A stretch of DNA of 64,000 nucleotides. It comes from JAXDMK01 sp963790325. Its GTDB lineage: Bacteria > Actinomycetota > Acidimicrobiia > Acidimicrobiales > AC-14. The translations under genes and the position numbers were made by a program. Shown here in pieces: positions 7,837 to 16,590 of the stretch. The DNA is taken from positions 868,001-932,000 of the forward strand of contig CAWBNY010000002.1 of assembly GCA_963790325.1 (NCBI GenBank), given 5' to 3'. The notes below the pieces were generated by a model that was not told where the DNA came from, ran no database searches, and saw only the letters and a program-made list of their open reading frames with translations. Every line of letters starts with the position of its first letter. Position 1 is the first letter of the stretch.

Positions 7837-9059
7837 GGATCGTCATCGTCACCCACTACTTCCCGCCCGAGATCGGGGCCCCCCAGGCCCGCCTGAGCGC
7901 GTTCGCCCGCGGCTGGAGCGAAGCCGGCGACCAGGTCACCGTCCTCACCGGGATGCCCAACCACCCCACCGGCGTGGTGCCGCCCGAATACCGGCGCCGC
8001 ATCCGGGCCGTGGAGCGGGTCGACGGCTACCGGGTGGTGCGCACCTGGCTCTATGCCACCCCCAACGAGCGGGTCCTGCGCAAGCTGCTGGGCCACCTCT
8101 CGTTCATGCTCTCGAGCGTGCTGCTCGGCGTCCGGAAGGTGGGCCCGGTCGACGTGGTGGTGGTCTCGTCGCCGACGTTCTTCTCCATCGCCTCGGGCTG
8201 GGCCGTGGCCCGGCTGAGGCGGGCCCGGTTCGTGGTCGAGATCCGCGACCTGTGGCCGGCGATCGCCGTCGAGTTGGGGATGCTCAGCAACCGGTTGCTG
8301 ATCCGGTTGCTCTACGCCTGCGAGATGGCCGCCTACCGGGCGGCTGACGAGGTGGTGGTGGTCACCGACCGGTTCCGCGACGACCTGGTGCGGCGGGGCG
8401 TCGGCGCCGGCAAGGTCCACGTGATCCGGAACGGGGCCGACATGGCGAAGTTCTCCCCGGGGGAGCCCGACCCCGAGGTCCGCCGGCGGCTGGGGGCCGG
8501 GGCCGACGACACGCTCGTGCTCTACGCCGGCGCCCACGGCATCAGCCACGGGCTGGTGACGGTGGCGGAGGCGGCGGCCAAGCTCCGCTACGAGCCGGTC
8601 CGGTTCGCGTTCGTGGGGGAGGGGGCGGCCAAGGAAGAGCTGGTGGCCAGGGTCGCCGACCTCGACGCGTCGAACGTGACCATGCACCCCGGCATCCCCC
8701 ACCACGAGATGCCCGGCCTGCTGGCCGCGGCCGACATCTGCCTGGTCCCACTCCGCGACGTGCCCCTCTTCGCGTCGTTCATCCCCTCCAAGATCTTCGA
8801 GCACCTGGCCGCGGGCAAGGCGGTGGTCGGCGGCGTGCGGGGCGAGCCGGCTGAGATCCTGGCCGCCACGGGCGCGGTCGTGGTCGCCCCCGAGGATCCC
8901 GACGCCCTGGCCGATGCCATCCGGGAGCTGGTCACCGACCCGGCCCGGAGGCGGGTGATGGGCTGCCGGGGGCGTAAGTACGCCGTCGAGCACTTCGACC
9001 GGTCCCGCCTGGCCGACCGTTACCGTGCCATCCTCCAGCGGTCCGTCGACGCCTCGTGA
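7833..9059 (+). CDS. Glycosyltransferase family 4, WbuB-like
   Basis: The ~408-residue GT-B enzyme starts at the ATG overlapping the previous stop. The N terminus IVTHYFPPEIGAPQARLS and the early VLTGMPNHPTG are typical of the WbuB group, which add ManNAc/FucNAc-type sugars in O-antigen assembly. The C-terminal half has the nucleotide-binding features HVIRNGADMAKFSP and IFEHLAAGKAVVGG. It probably acts at the cytosolic membrane face on the lipid-linked sugar made by the preceding transferase. Its stop overlaps the next start (GTGA at 9056-9059). Confidence 0.9.
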   Translation: MRIVIVTHYFPPEIGAPQARLSAFARGWSEAGDQVTVLTGMPNHPTGVVPPEYRRRIRAVERVDGYRVVRTWLYATPNERVLRKLLGHLSFMLSSVLLGVRKVGPVDVVVVSSPTFFSIASGWAVARLRRARFVVEIRDLWPAIAVELGMLSNRLLIRLLYACEMAAYRAADEVVVVTDRFRDDLVRRGVGAGKVHVIRNGADMAKFSPGEPDPEVRRRLGAGADDTLVLYAGAHGISHGLVTVAEAAAKLRYEPVRFAFVGEGAAKEELVARVADLDASNVTMHPGIPHHEMPGLLAAADICLVPLRDVPLFASFIPSKIFEHLAAGKAVVGGVRGEPAEILAATGAVVVAPEDPDALADAIRELVTDPARRRVMGCRGRKYAVEHFDRSRLADRYRAILQRSVDAS

Positions 9060-9925
9060 AGGTGCACGTCACGGGCGGGAGCGGCTACCTGGGCCGGCGC
9101 GTCGTCCCCCTCCTCGTTAACGCGGGCCACGAGGTCACCGCCCTCGCCCGGAGCCGGGCGGCGGCGGCGAAGATCGCCGTGTCCGGGGCCCGGCCGGTCG
9201 CCGGCGACCTCGACGACCCCGCATCCCTCGACGTGGCCTTCGCCACCGGGCAGCCGGAGGCGCTGGTCAACCTGGCCTCCCTCGGGTTCGGCCACGCGCC
9301 GGCGATCGTGGCCGCGGCCGAGGAGGCCGGCATGCGGAGGGCGATCTTCGTCTCCACCACCTCGGTGGAGACCGCGCTCGACAGCCGATCGAAGGCGGTG
9401 CGGCTGGCGGCCGAGGAGACGATCCGGGCGAGCGGTCTCGACTGGACCATCCTGCGTCCCACCATGATCTACGGCTCCCCCGCCGACCGGAACATGAGCC
9501 GTCTGCTGCGCCTGGTGAGACGGGCGCCGGTGGTGCCCCTCCCCGGCGGCGGTCGGCGGCTCCAGCAGCCGGTGCACGTCGACGACCTGGCGGGGGCGGT
9601 CGTGGCCGCCCTCACCGCCCCGGAGGCGGTGGGCCAGGTCTACGACGTCGCCGGGCCCGAGCCCCTCACCCTGCGTGACGTCGTGGTCCATGCCGGCGAG
9701 GCGGTCGGTCGCCGGCCCCGGCTGGTGACGGTTCCCCTGGCGCCCGCCATCGGCCTGACCCGGGTCTACGAGCGGGTGGCCGCCCGGCCCCGGCTCAAGG
9801 CCGAGCAGCTCCAGCGCCTGGCCGAGGACAAGGCGTTCGACATCGGGCCTGCCCGCCGCGATCTGGGCTTCGACCCCCGCTCGTTCTCCGTCGGGATCAG
9901 GCAGGAGGCGGAGCAGCTGGCATGA
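9056..9925 (+). CDS. NAD(P)-binding SDR-family sugar epimerase-like protein
   Basis: The 289-residue protein starts at a GTG overlapping the previous stop. It has the Rossmann signature VTGGSGYLGRRVVPLL at the N terminus, then YGSPADRN and VHVDDLAGAVVAAL as in atypical/extended SDRs of the NmrA/epimerase group. The substrate may be a nucleotide sugar, given the operon, but no catalytic tyrosine motif is obvious, so the reaction is unknown. It is coupled to the next gene by ATGA at 9922-9925. Confidence 0.8.
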   Translation: MKVHVTGGSGYLGRRVVPLLVNAGHEVTALARSRAAAAKIAVSGARPVAGDLDDPASLDVAFATGQPEALVNLASLGFGHAPAIVAAAEEAGMRRAIFVSTTSVETALDSRSKAVRLAAEETIRASGLDWTILRPTMIYGSPADRNMSRLLRLVRRAPVVPLPGGGRRLQQPVHVDDLAGAVVAALTAPEAVGQVYDVAGPEPLTLRDVVVHAGEAVGRRPRLVTVPLAPAIGLTRVYERVAARPRLKAEQLQRLAEDKAFDIGPARRDLGFDPRSFSVGIRQEAEQLA

Positions 9926-10051
9926 TCGCCTCCTCCGTGGCCCGAGGCCTGCTCGTGGCCCGCACCGTCCGCCACCTGCGGCCGGCCCAGGTGCTCCACC
10001 GGCTGCGCCTGCCGCGGGCAGCGAGCGATCGCGGGGCACCTTCCCGGCGCC
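9922..10051 (+). pseudogene. Probable true N terminus of the heparinase-like gene, out of frame with the body
   Basis: The ATG at 9922 overlaps the preceding stop as ATGA, the coupling used throughout this operon. It opens with a stretch (VRHLRPAQVLHRLRLPRA) that resembles the start of heparinase II/III-like proteins. Third-position GC is high to about 10020 and the frame then loses its coding character. The rest of the gene continues in another frame, so one or two indels near 10020-10050 are likely. Confidence 0.55.
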
Positions 10052-11608
10052 GTGGTCGGCCGGGCCCGAGGCGTGCTCGGGGCACCGGCGCCCGGATGGC
10101 CGGCGTCGTTCGTCCCCCTCGATCGGCGCCACCACGCGGGGTACCCGTCGCCCGAGGCCAACGCCGCCGGCCGGTTCTCGTTCCTCGGCGACGAGCGCGA
10201 GGTGGGGGAGTCGTGGTCGCCCCCCGGCGCCTCCCAGCTGTGGCGCTACCACCTCCACTACCTGGAGTGGGCGTGGTCGTTCGCGGCCCATCCCGACGCC
10301 GCCTGGGCCCGGGAGGCGTTCGCCGGGCGGTGGCGATCGTGGGTTGCGGCGACCCCCTTCGGCCGCGACGACCCGTGGTCGTCCTACGTGGTCTCGTTGC
10401 GGGCGTGGGCCCTCTGCGGCGTCCACCCCCACCTGGTGGCGGGCTCGACGGTCGACGACGACGTGGTGGCGCATCTCCGCCTCTCAGCCGCCTACCTCCG
10501 CCGCAGCCTCGAGCTCGACGTCGGTGGAAACCATCTGGTCAAGAACCTGAAGGCGCTGGTCGGACTGGGTGTCTTCCTGGGCGACGACCGGCTGGTGACC
10601 TCCGCCGGCCGGCGGCTGGCGGGGCAGGTGGGCGTGCAGGTGCTGGCCGACGGAGGCCACTACGAGCGGTCGCCCTCGTACCACTGCCAGGTGCTGGGCG
10701 ACCTGCTCGACGTGGGCGGGCTGCTGGCCGCGGCCGGCCACCCGCCGGTCGGGGGCCTGGCCGACGCCGTCGAGCGGATGCGCGGGTGGCTGGGAGCGGT
10801 GCTCCTGCCCGACGGCGACGTGCCCCTGTTCAACGACTGCGTCCTGGTGGGCAGGGAGCGGCTGGCGGCGCTGGCGCCGGCGCCCCGCCCCCCGGGCCGG
10901 CTGGTGGTGCTGCAGCCGTCCGGCTACGTGGTGATCCGCCCCGGGCCCCGCCTGCACCTGGTGGCCGACGTCGGCCCGCCGTGCCCCCCCGACCTCCCCG
11001 CCCATGCCCACGCCGACTGCCTGAGCTTCGAGCTGGCGATCGACGGCGTCCGCACCGTGGTCGACACCGGCACGTCGACGTACGCCCCGGGCGAGCGCCG
11101 GCACTACGAGCGGTCGACCCGGGCCCACAACACAGTGGAGATCGACGGCGAGGATCAGAGCGAGGTGTGGGAGACGTTCCGGGTGGCCCGGCGGGCCCGT
11201 CCCACCCTGCACCGGGCGGTCGACGACGGCGAGGGGCCGATCGAGGTCACCGCCTCCCATGATGGCTACCGGCGGCTGCCGGGCCGACCCGTGCACACCC
11301 GTACCTGGCGGGTGACGGGGGGCGATGTCGAGATCTTCGACCGGGTCGAGGGCGGGGGCGTCCACCGGGTGTGCTCCCGGGTGCACCTGGCGGAGACGGG
11401 CGCTGCCCTCGACGTGCGGTGCGACGTCGAGCGGGCGGAGCTGCCGGTCGGTTTGGCCCACGATTTCGGTGTTCTCGAGCCGGGGCGGACGCTGGAGTGG
11501 CTGATGGAGGGCCCGCTGCCGGTCGAGCTGCGCACTCAGCTGCAGGTGGGCGCGGCGGCACCGCCGACGGCCTCTAGCATGACCGCGGCGATGGAGCACC
11601 GGCGGTGA
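10052..11608 (+). CDS. Heparinase II/III-family protein (alginate lyase-like fold)
   Basis: The body of the protein has the N-terminal helical signature LWRYHLHYLEW, a mid-region GGNHLVKNLKAL and DGGHYERSPSYH, and a C-terminal beta domain with HAHADCLSFELAIDG, TGTSTYAPGERR and RSTRAHNTVEIDG, all typical of heparinase II/III-like proteins. Such genes are common in bacterial exopolysaccharide loci beside bi-domain oxidoreductases, as here, and are thought to trim or modify uronate-containing glycans. No signal peptide is evident. The GTG at 10052 is only the first start in this frame; the native start is probably the ATG at 9922 with an intervening indel. The stop overlaps the next gene (11605). 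Confidence 0.8.
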   Translation: MVGRARGVLGAPAPGWPASFVPLDRRHHAGYPSPEANAAGRFSFLGDEREVGESWSPPGASQLWRYHLHYLEWAWSFAAHPDAAWAREAFAGRWRSWVAATPFGRDDPWSSYVVSLRAWALCGVHPHLVAGSTVDDDVVAHLRLSAAYLRRSLELDVGGNHLVKNLKALVGLGVFLGDDRLVTSAGRRLAGQVGVQVLADGGHYERSPSYHCQVLGDLLDVGGLLAAAGHPPVGGLADAVERMRGWLGAVLLPDGDVPLFNDCVLVGRERLAALAPAPRPPGRLVVLQPSGYVVIRPGPRLHLVADVGPPCPPDLPAHAHADCLSFELAIDGVRTVVDTGTSTYAPGERRHYERSTRAHNTVEIDGEDQSEVWETFRVARRARPTLHRAVDDGEGPIEVTASHDGYRRLPGRPVHTRTWRVTGGDVEIFDRVEGGGVHRVCSRVHLAETGAALDVRCDVERAELPVGLAHDFGVLEPGRTLEWLMEGPLPVELRTQLQVGAAAPPTASSMTAAMEHRR

Positions 11609-12801
11609 AGCAGGTCGTGCAATCGGCATCCGGGGGCCCGGTGCGGGTCCTCGACGTGCCCCGACCGGTCAACAGCCCCACCGAGGTGCTGGTGCGCACC
11701 GTGGCCAGCCTCATGTCGCCCGGCACCGAGCGGGCCGTCACCGCCCTGGCCCAGTCGAGCCTGCTGGCCAAGGCCCGGGCCCGGCCCGATCTGGTGCGCC
11801 AGGTGGTGAAGAAGGCCCGCAACGAAGGGGTCCTCCAGGCCGCCCGCACGGTGAACGCCCGCCTCCACGACGACATCCCCCTCGGCTACTCGGCCGCCGG
11901 GATCGCCATCGAGGTGGGGGAGATGGTGGCCGGCATCGCCCCCGGCCAGCTGGTGGCCACCGGAGGGGCGGGCAAGGCCAACCACGCCGAGTTCCAGGCC
12001 GTGCCCGGGCTCCTGTGCTCGCCCGTGCCCGACGGCGTTCCGGCGTCGGATGCCGCCTTTGCGACAATCGCCTCGGTGGCGTTGCACGGCTTCCGCCTGG
12101 CCGAGGTCGGCCCCGGGGCCAAGGTGGTGGTCCTCGGGCTGGGCCTGGTCGGCCAGCTCGGCGTACGGCTGGCCCTCGCCTCCGGTTGCGACGTGGCCGC
12201 CATCGACCTGAGCGAGGCGGCGGTGGAGCGGGCCCGGGCGGCAGGCGCCTTCGGCCTGGTGGAGGCTGGTGTCGACACCACCAAGGCCGTCGAGCAGTGG
12301 TCACGGGGACGTGGTGCCGACGCGGTGCTGGTGATGGCCGCCACCAAGTCGTCGTCGGTGATCGCCCGCACGCCGGAGCTGTGCCGAGACGGGGCCAACG
12401 TCGTCGTCGTGGGCGACATCGGCCTCGAGCTCGACCGCCGCCCGTTCTACGAGCGGGAGCTGACGATGCGCTTCGCCCGGTCCTACGGGCCGGGCCGGTA
12501 CGAGCGGAGCTACGAGGACTGGGGGGTCGACTTCCCCCCCGGCCTGGTCCGCTGGAGCGAGGGCCGCAACATGGAGGCGGTCCTCGACCTGCTGTCGTCA
12601 GGGCGGTTGGCAGTCGACGACCTCGTCACCCACCGCTTCCCGATCGCCGACGCGCCTGTCGCGTACGAGCTGGTGGAGAAGGGTGCGGAGCCGTTCGTCG
12701 GGATCATGTTCACCTATGGGACGGGTGAGCTGGGGGCGGAGGGACCCATCGTGCTGCGGGCGCCGCGACCCGGGCGCCGGGGAGCCCCGGCGTCGGTCTG
12801 A
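11605..12801 (+). CDS. Zinc-type alcohol dehydrogenase-like half of a bi-domain oxidoreductase
   Basis: The frame begins at the GTG overlapping the heparinase stop and encodes an MDR/ADH-like domain. It has SPGTERAVTALAQSSLL, LGYSAAGIAIEVGE, the Rossmann motif VVLGLGLVGQLG and YGPGRYERSYEDWGVDFPPG. This is the N-terminal half of the ~700-residue bi-domain oxidoreductases found next to heparinase genes, whose C-terminal half is Gfo/Idh/MocA. Here the frame ends shortly after the linker (RAPRPGRRG). The Gfo/Idh sequence begins at once in another frame, and together the two parts span ~702 codons, the expected size. It is best read as one gene broken by indels. Confidence 0.8.
   Translation: MKQVVQSASGGPVRVLDVPRPVNSPTEVLVRTVASLMSPGTERAVTALAQSSLLAKARARPDLVRQVVKKARNEGVLQAARTVNARLHDDIPLGYSAAGIAIEVGEMVAGIAPGQLVATGGAGKANHAEFQAVPGLLCSPVPDGVPASDAAFATIASVALHGFRLAEVGPGAKVVVLGLGLVGQLGVRLALASGCDVAAIDLSEAAVERARAAGAFGLVEAGVDTTKAVEQWSRGRGADAVLVMAATKSSSVIARTPELCRDGANVVVVGDIGLELDRRPFYERELTMRFARSYGPGRYERSYEDWGVDFPPGLVRWSEGRNMEAVLDLLSSGRLAVDDLVTHRFPIADAPVAYELVEKGAEPFVGIMFTYGTGELGAEGPIVLRAPRPGRRGAPASV
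12775..12792 (+). other. GC-rich hairpin at the ADH/Gfo-Idh frame break
   Basis: CGCCGGGG and CCCCGGCG form a perfect 8-bp stem with a two-base loop exactly where the reading frame changes. Such structures provoke sequencing or assembly indels. Confidence 0.7.
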
Positions 12802-13712
12802 TCGGGGCGGGGGCGTTCGCCAGCACGGTGCTGATGCCCGCGTTCAGGGAGGCCGGCTTCGACCGCTTCGTCTCGGTCGCGTCGGCGTCAGGCCTCTCGG
12901 CCCGCCGCCTGGCCGAGCGGGTCCGGCTTCGAGCGAGCGGTGTCCGGGGCCGACGCGGTGATCGACGACCCCGAGGTCGAGGTCGTCGTGATCGCCACGC
13001 CCCACGATTCGCACGCCCGCTTGGCGGCTCGGGCCTTACGGGCGGGCAAGCACGTGTTCTGCGAGAAGCCTTTCGCTCGACCATGGAGGAACTCGACGAT
13101 GTCGAGGCCGCATGGGACGAGAGCGGGGTCGCTCTTCGTCGGCTTTAACCGCCGTTGGTCGGAACCGGTCCAGCTAGTACGGGACCATTTCTCGGGTAAG
13201 GAGGGTCGCTTGTCGTCACATACCGCGTACGCGGGCGCGGTACCAGCGACCACTGGTATCACGATCGGCGGCAGGGCGGCCGCCTGCTGGGCGAGGTATG
13301 CCATTTCGTTGATACCTGCATAACCTTTATCGAGTCCGAACTGGCTGAGGTTCATATGTTCCGATCGAGCAAGGGGGAAGGACTTCTTGATGAAAATTCC
13401 GTGATGTCACTCCGGTTTGTTGACGGTTCTGTCGCAGTAATATCTTACGCGTGGGACGGTCACCCACGAACTGAAAAGGAACGGGTTGACGTGCTGGGGC
13501 GGCGACACTCAGCAGCGATCTTAGATTTTACGCAGGTCTCCTTGGATAACGAACTCTTTCGATTTCGAAAGGCAGACAAAGGTCACCTCGCAGAGGTGGT
13601 GGCATTTCGTTCAGAGGTTCTCCAAGGCTCAACAGCAGCGGCTGCGAAGTCAGCGATCAGAAGCATGCGGGCTACCTTGACCATGACTGGGCCAGGGGGA
13701 TGCCTGCAATGA
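12793..13712 (+). pseudogene. Gfo/Idh/MocA half of the bi-domain oxidoreductase, multiply frameshifted
   Basis: Pieces in alternating frames reconstruct a Gfo/Idh/MocA oxidoreductase: GLIGAGAFASTVLMPAF (from ~12800), then VVVIATPHDSHARLA and KHVFCEKPFA (~12960-13075), TMEELDDVEAAWDESG (~13085-13130), FVGFNRRWSEPVQL (~13137) and a C-terminal part MFRSSKGEGLL to the stop at 13712. At least five shifts are needed. GC content falls from about 70% to well below 60% within the gene, near 13100-13200, so it may also be a recombination junction. Whether it is dead or only badly sequenced cannot be settled here. Confidence 0.65.
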
Positions 13713-14093
13713 GCCTTGTTGCCGCTGGCTGCGCCGCGCAGCTCCGCCTGGAGGGGGAGCCGTTTCCAATTTGGAAACACCGGGTGCGCCGGTGCGAGGG
13801 TCACGCCCCCTCCCCTTCGAGGCACCAAACAACGGCGAAGCCGGCCCGAGCGCCGAGGCGTCATTGGCCGAGGGTGTCACTTCTACGCTCCTTTGGCGCT
13901 GGTAGATGGAGGGCGTCTGAACGCTTAGATCCACAACTTTACAGGCGGGTGATCGGTACCTCCAACCAGTTGTGTCAGCCGGCTTTGCATCCCACCTCGC
14001 TAGAACGGCGGCGACCCTACGACGGTACTGGTGGTTTCGGCGACTACCGATTGATGCACCTTGTTGCGCACCAGATGCCGTAGGTTACGATCC
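13713..14093. other. Intergenic stretch with a 17-bp palindrome
   Basis: I see no convincing gene here. At 13762-13778 there is a perfect inverted repeat, GTTTCCAA and TTGGAAAC around one T. It lies between the ends of the convergent oxidoreductase and glycosyltransferase genes and could be a terminator stem or a protein site; there is no clear T-run. Confidence 0.5.
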
Positions 14094-15281
14094 TCAACCA
14101 ACTCGACTATTGCCGACGCGAGAGCGGCGTGGATCCCGTTTGTCCACAAGGACACTGCCTGCCGGAGCGCCCGATTCTCGGGTGGCTACCACAGCTGTTC
14201 CCATCATCGCCGCCTCCCTCAGTGAAAGTGAACTTCCCTCAGACAACGAGGCGCTTACAATGATGTCGGCGTTCGCCATAACCCTGTGGAGGGCGGTGCG
14301 CTCAAGTCGCCCATGCACCCTTCCTAGCGACTGGACCTGGCACAAGCCTTCAGGCGACAGCAAGGACGGCCCCACGAAATCGAATACAGCGCCAATCGGT
14401 GGACCATTAGGGAAGGCTTGGCAGAGGTATTGTATACCTTTCAGCAGGGAAAGCCGCCCGACAATCAACACGCGTACAAGTGCTTGCGCTTCGTTGCTCG
14501 GATGATCGCAATCACCAGTTCCGAGGGGGATATCAATACTGCTCGGATAGGGGACGATGTTAAAACGGTCGCGAGGGGCACCCGATGCAACACAGGATTC
14601 CACGACATGGGCAGCGGGAGCGATAATCCGCGTTGCCAGCATCCACTCAGATTCCATGCGCCGCTCCCAGTTTGTGCTGGCCTGGGCGACTTCGCTGGAC
14701 CAGCCCGGAAATCTTGATTGCTCCTCGGCTAGCAGTTGGCGATTCGCTACTTGGGGGCACGACATCTGCTCCAGCACCGATCCCTCGCGGTCGGCGAGGA
14801 ACTCCAATCCCGTGGATGCGACCGACATTGCATAACGGCCACTGCTCGCGGTCCTGGACCCCAGGAATGAGCGCTCAATCCACGTTTCGGGAACGCGAGG
14901 CGACCGGTGATGTCGTAATAGCTTCCGTCGGAGCCGGGCCGCAATTATCCAGTCTGGGTGGTACCTCAGGCGTTCGGTCGGAATCTCATGCAAAGGGTCG
15001 CCGCTTTCACGGCCTTCTCGCTGTATCTTAGATCGATTGAACCGTTCCCATGGCATGGGAGGCCCCTCCGACACATGCAAAGTCGCCAGGGAACCCGCGC
15101 GGTAGACTGCCAAGGGAAGCCGGTAATTCATTCGGCGATTAGACCACAATAGGTCCCATTCGGGCCGGCGGGCGCAGGCCTCGTCGTCCTTGTGTGGCGG
15201 AGCTGGGCCGGCCGTCCCTTCCTCGTGTCCTCCGTTGGGTCGGTAAGAATTGCTCAACGGGATTCGCTGCGTCGGTGACAA
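14094..15281 (-). CDS. Glycosyltransferase, GT4-type
   Basis: The C-terminal half is a clear GT-B nucleotide-sugar domain: RVLIVGRLSLLKGIQYLCQAF, then NADIIVSASLSEGSSLSLREAAMMGTAVV split over the usual donor-binding region ending RESGAP. The N-terminal half has MNYRLPLAVYRAGSL, typical of the acceptor domain start. The first ~45 residues from 15281 have no family character, so the real start may lie nearer 15150, though no in-frame ATG with a good ribosome site is obvious. GC is much lower than in the flanks. It is probably one of the enzymes building the repeat unit; donor and acceptor are unknown. Confidence 0.75.
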   Translation of the reverse strand: MSPTQRIPLSNSYRPNGGHEEGTAGPAPPHKDDEACARRPEWDLLWSNRRMNYRLPLAVYRAGSLATLHVSEGPPMPWERFNRSKIQREGRESGDPLHEIPTERLRYHPDWIIAARLRRKLLRHHRSPRVPETWIERSFLGSRTASSGRYAMSVASTGLEFLADREGSVLEQMSCPQVANRQLLAEEQSRFPGWSSEVAQASTNWERRMESEWMLATRIIAPAAHVVESCVASGAPRDRFNIVPYPSSIDIPLGTGDCDHPSNEAQALVRVLIVGRLSLLKGIQYLCQAFPNGPPIGAVFDFVGPSLLSPEGLCQVQSLGRVHGRLERTALHRVMANADIIVSASLSEGSSLSLREAAMMGTAVVATRESGAPAGSVLVDKRDPRRSRVGNSRVG

Positions 15282-15384
15282 CAGTAGAATAGGTCAATTG
15301 TATAGACATGTCGAGGCATGTATGCTATAGAATTGCACTGCCGCATCTGCAACTGACCAACGCGTCTTCCAGGGGGGGGCGAGC

Positions 15385-15484
15385 CACCCCCACCACGAAG
15401 TCCCGAGTGTTCTGTGAGGGGGGTAAGGCCGCCGCCTCGTATAGCAGGCCAACCGTCCATCGGGACATTTACCACGCGAATCAA
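15385..15484 (-). pseudogene. N-terminal remnant of a glycosyltransferase paralogous to the one at 29162-30245
   Basis: Read on the minus strand from the TTG at 15484, the sequence gives RVVNVPMDGWPAIRGGGLTP. The intact gene at 30245 starts RTVHVLVDGWSARLGGGLSY. The DNA also matches over about 70 bases. The similarity ends after ~30 codons and no glycosyltransferase continues from it, so this is a leftover of a duplicated or replaced gene. Confidence 0.6.
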
Positions 15485-15615
15485 CGGAGAGTCTCCGCAT
15501 AGGGCGCTACCATTCGGTGGGGGTGCGAGCGTCGTTGACGAAATATACTGCTTTCAAGAATGCCTCCGATGCCGCCTCTGGGCCAAAGGCGTCTCTGGCA
15601 GTAGCTGGCACTCGG

Positions 15616-16590
15616 CTACCCATAGCTCCGCGCACATCTGGTTAGTTCCCGCGACGACGAGGTTACCATTCTTTGGACGCACGCACCGAACCCTGCGAGA
15701 TCGTCAGCCGATCCAACTCCTGGTCCCAATACCACGGGCCGGGCCGCAGTGAGCGCCTCAACCGCTACTAGAGGCCATGGATCACGTCGACTGGGTACCA
15801 ACACCACTGTGGCTTCCGCTATCGCCGCAGCTTTCACTGCCTCGTCGGCGTATCCTATGTATCGAAGTCTTGGCTCATACCGGGCTGCCTCTCGGACGTC
15901 GTGTCGTAGAGGGCCATCCCCTGCAAATGTCACTGTGTCGAAGAGTTCGAGTAGCGAAGCCATAGCAACCAAGACAATGTCTGCTCCCTTCCGTTCGCTA
16001 AGCTCCCCAAGAAATAGGGCATTCGTCGCGACTTGAGTGACACATGGCTGGACGTCGCGCAGCTTCGGCTGACCGATCGGATTCGGCATATAGAATACAT
16101 GGAGGTTCTCGGTCACTAGGGTGCGTAGGTACTTCTCTGCTGCGGTGCCAGGCACAAGCGCGCCAACCGCGCCCCGGAGGAATGCACGGCGTACCCGGTC
16201 GGCCGCAGGACTCCGTAGCCTTCCGCTGAGCTGCGTGCTTTCCGACCAAATAACAATCGGCACATTTCTCCGTAGTGCCCAACGCCGGGCTGCCCAGCAC
16301 GCCGGGAGGTCCCATCCAGCAAGTACAACGACTGACGGCGAAAGTTCGGTAAGCGATCGGGAGACTCCGTAGTTGACGAACGTCCCTCGTTGGCCCACCA
16401 CAACCGCTCGCCCAGGAAGAACCCTGTACGGAAACTCTGCGGCGCTTTGATCGATGTGCCAATGCCTTCGGTGGTCATGGTTAACGCCAGAGAACAGTAC
16501 GGAGAAGTTCCCCGGCGCCGCCTCAGCAATATTAGAGAACAAGGGCAGCCGATATGGGGACATGATATTGTGAATCAGAACGATGTTCAT
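15616..16590 (-). CDS. Glycosyltransferase, GT4-type, C terminus frameshifted
   Basis: The protein starts MNIVLIHNIMSPYRLPLFSN, a typical GT-B acceptor-domain start, and has ALFLGELSERKGADIVLVAM, TFAGDGPLRHDVREAA and VVLVPSRRDPWPLVAVEALT in the donor half. The ATG overlaps the stop of the upstream methyltransferase frame (ATGA). After about residue 300 the family-like sequence continues in other frames (RPKNGNLVVAGTNQ, then ARDAFGPEAASEAFLKAVY), reaching a stop near 15511. Two small indels near 15690 and 15610 probably truncate the called frame. Sugar specificity is unknown. Confidence 0.8.
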   Translation of the reverse strand: MNIVLIHNIMSPYRLPLFSNIAEAAPGNFSVLFSGVNHDHRRHWHIDQSAAEFPYRVLPGRAVVVGQRGTFVNYGVSRSLTELSPSVVVLAGWDLPACWAARRWALRRNVPIVIWSESTQLSGRLRSPAADRVRRAFLRGAVGALVPGTAAEKYLRTLVTENLHVFYMPNPIGQPKLRDVQPCVTQVATNALFLGELSERKGADIVLVAMASLLELFDTVTFAGDGPLRHDVREAARYEPRLRYIGYADEAVKAAAIAEATVVLVPSRRDPWPLVAVEALTAARPVVLGPGVGSADDLAGFGACVQRMVTSSSRELTRCARSYG

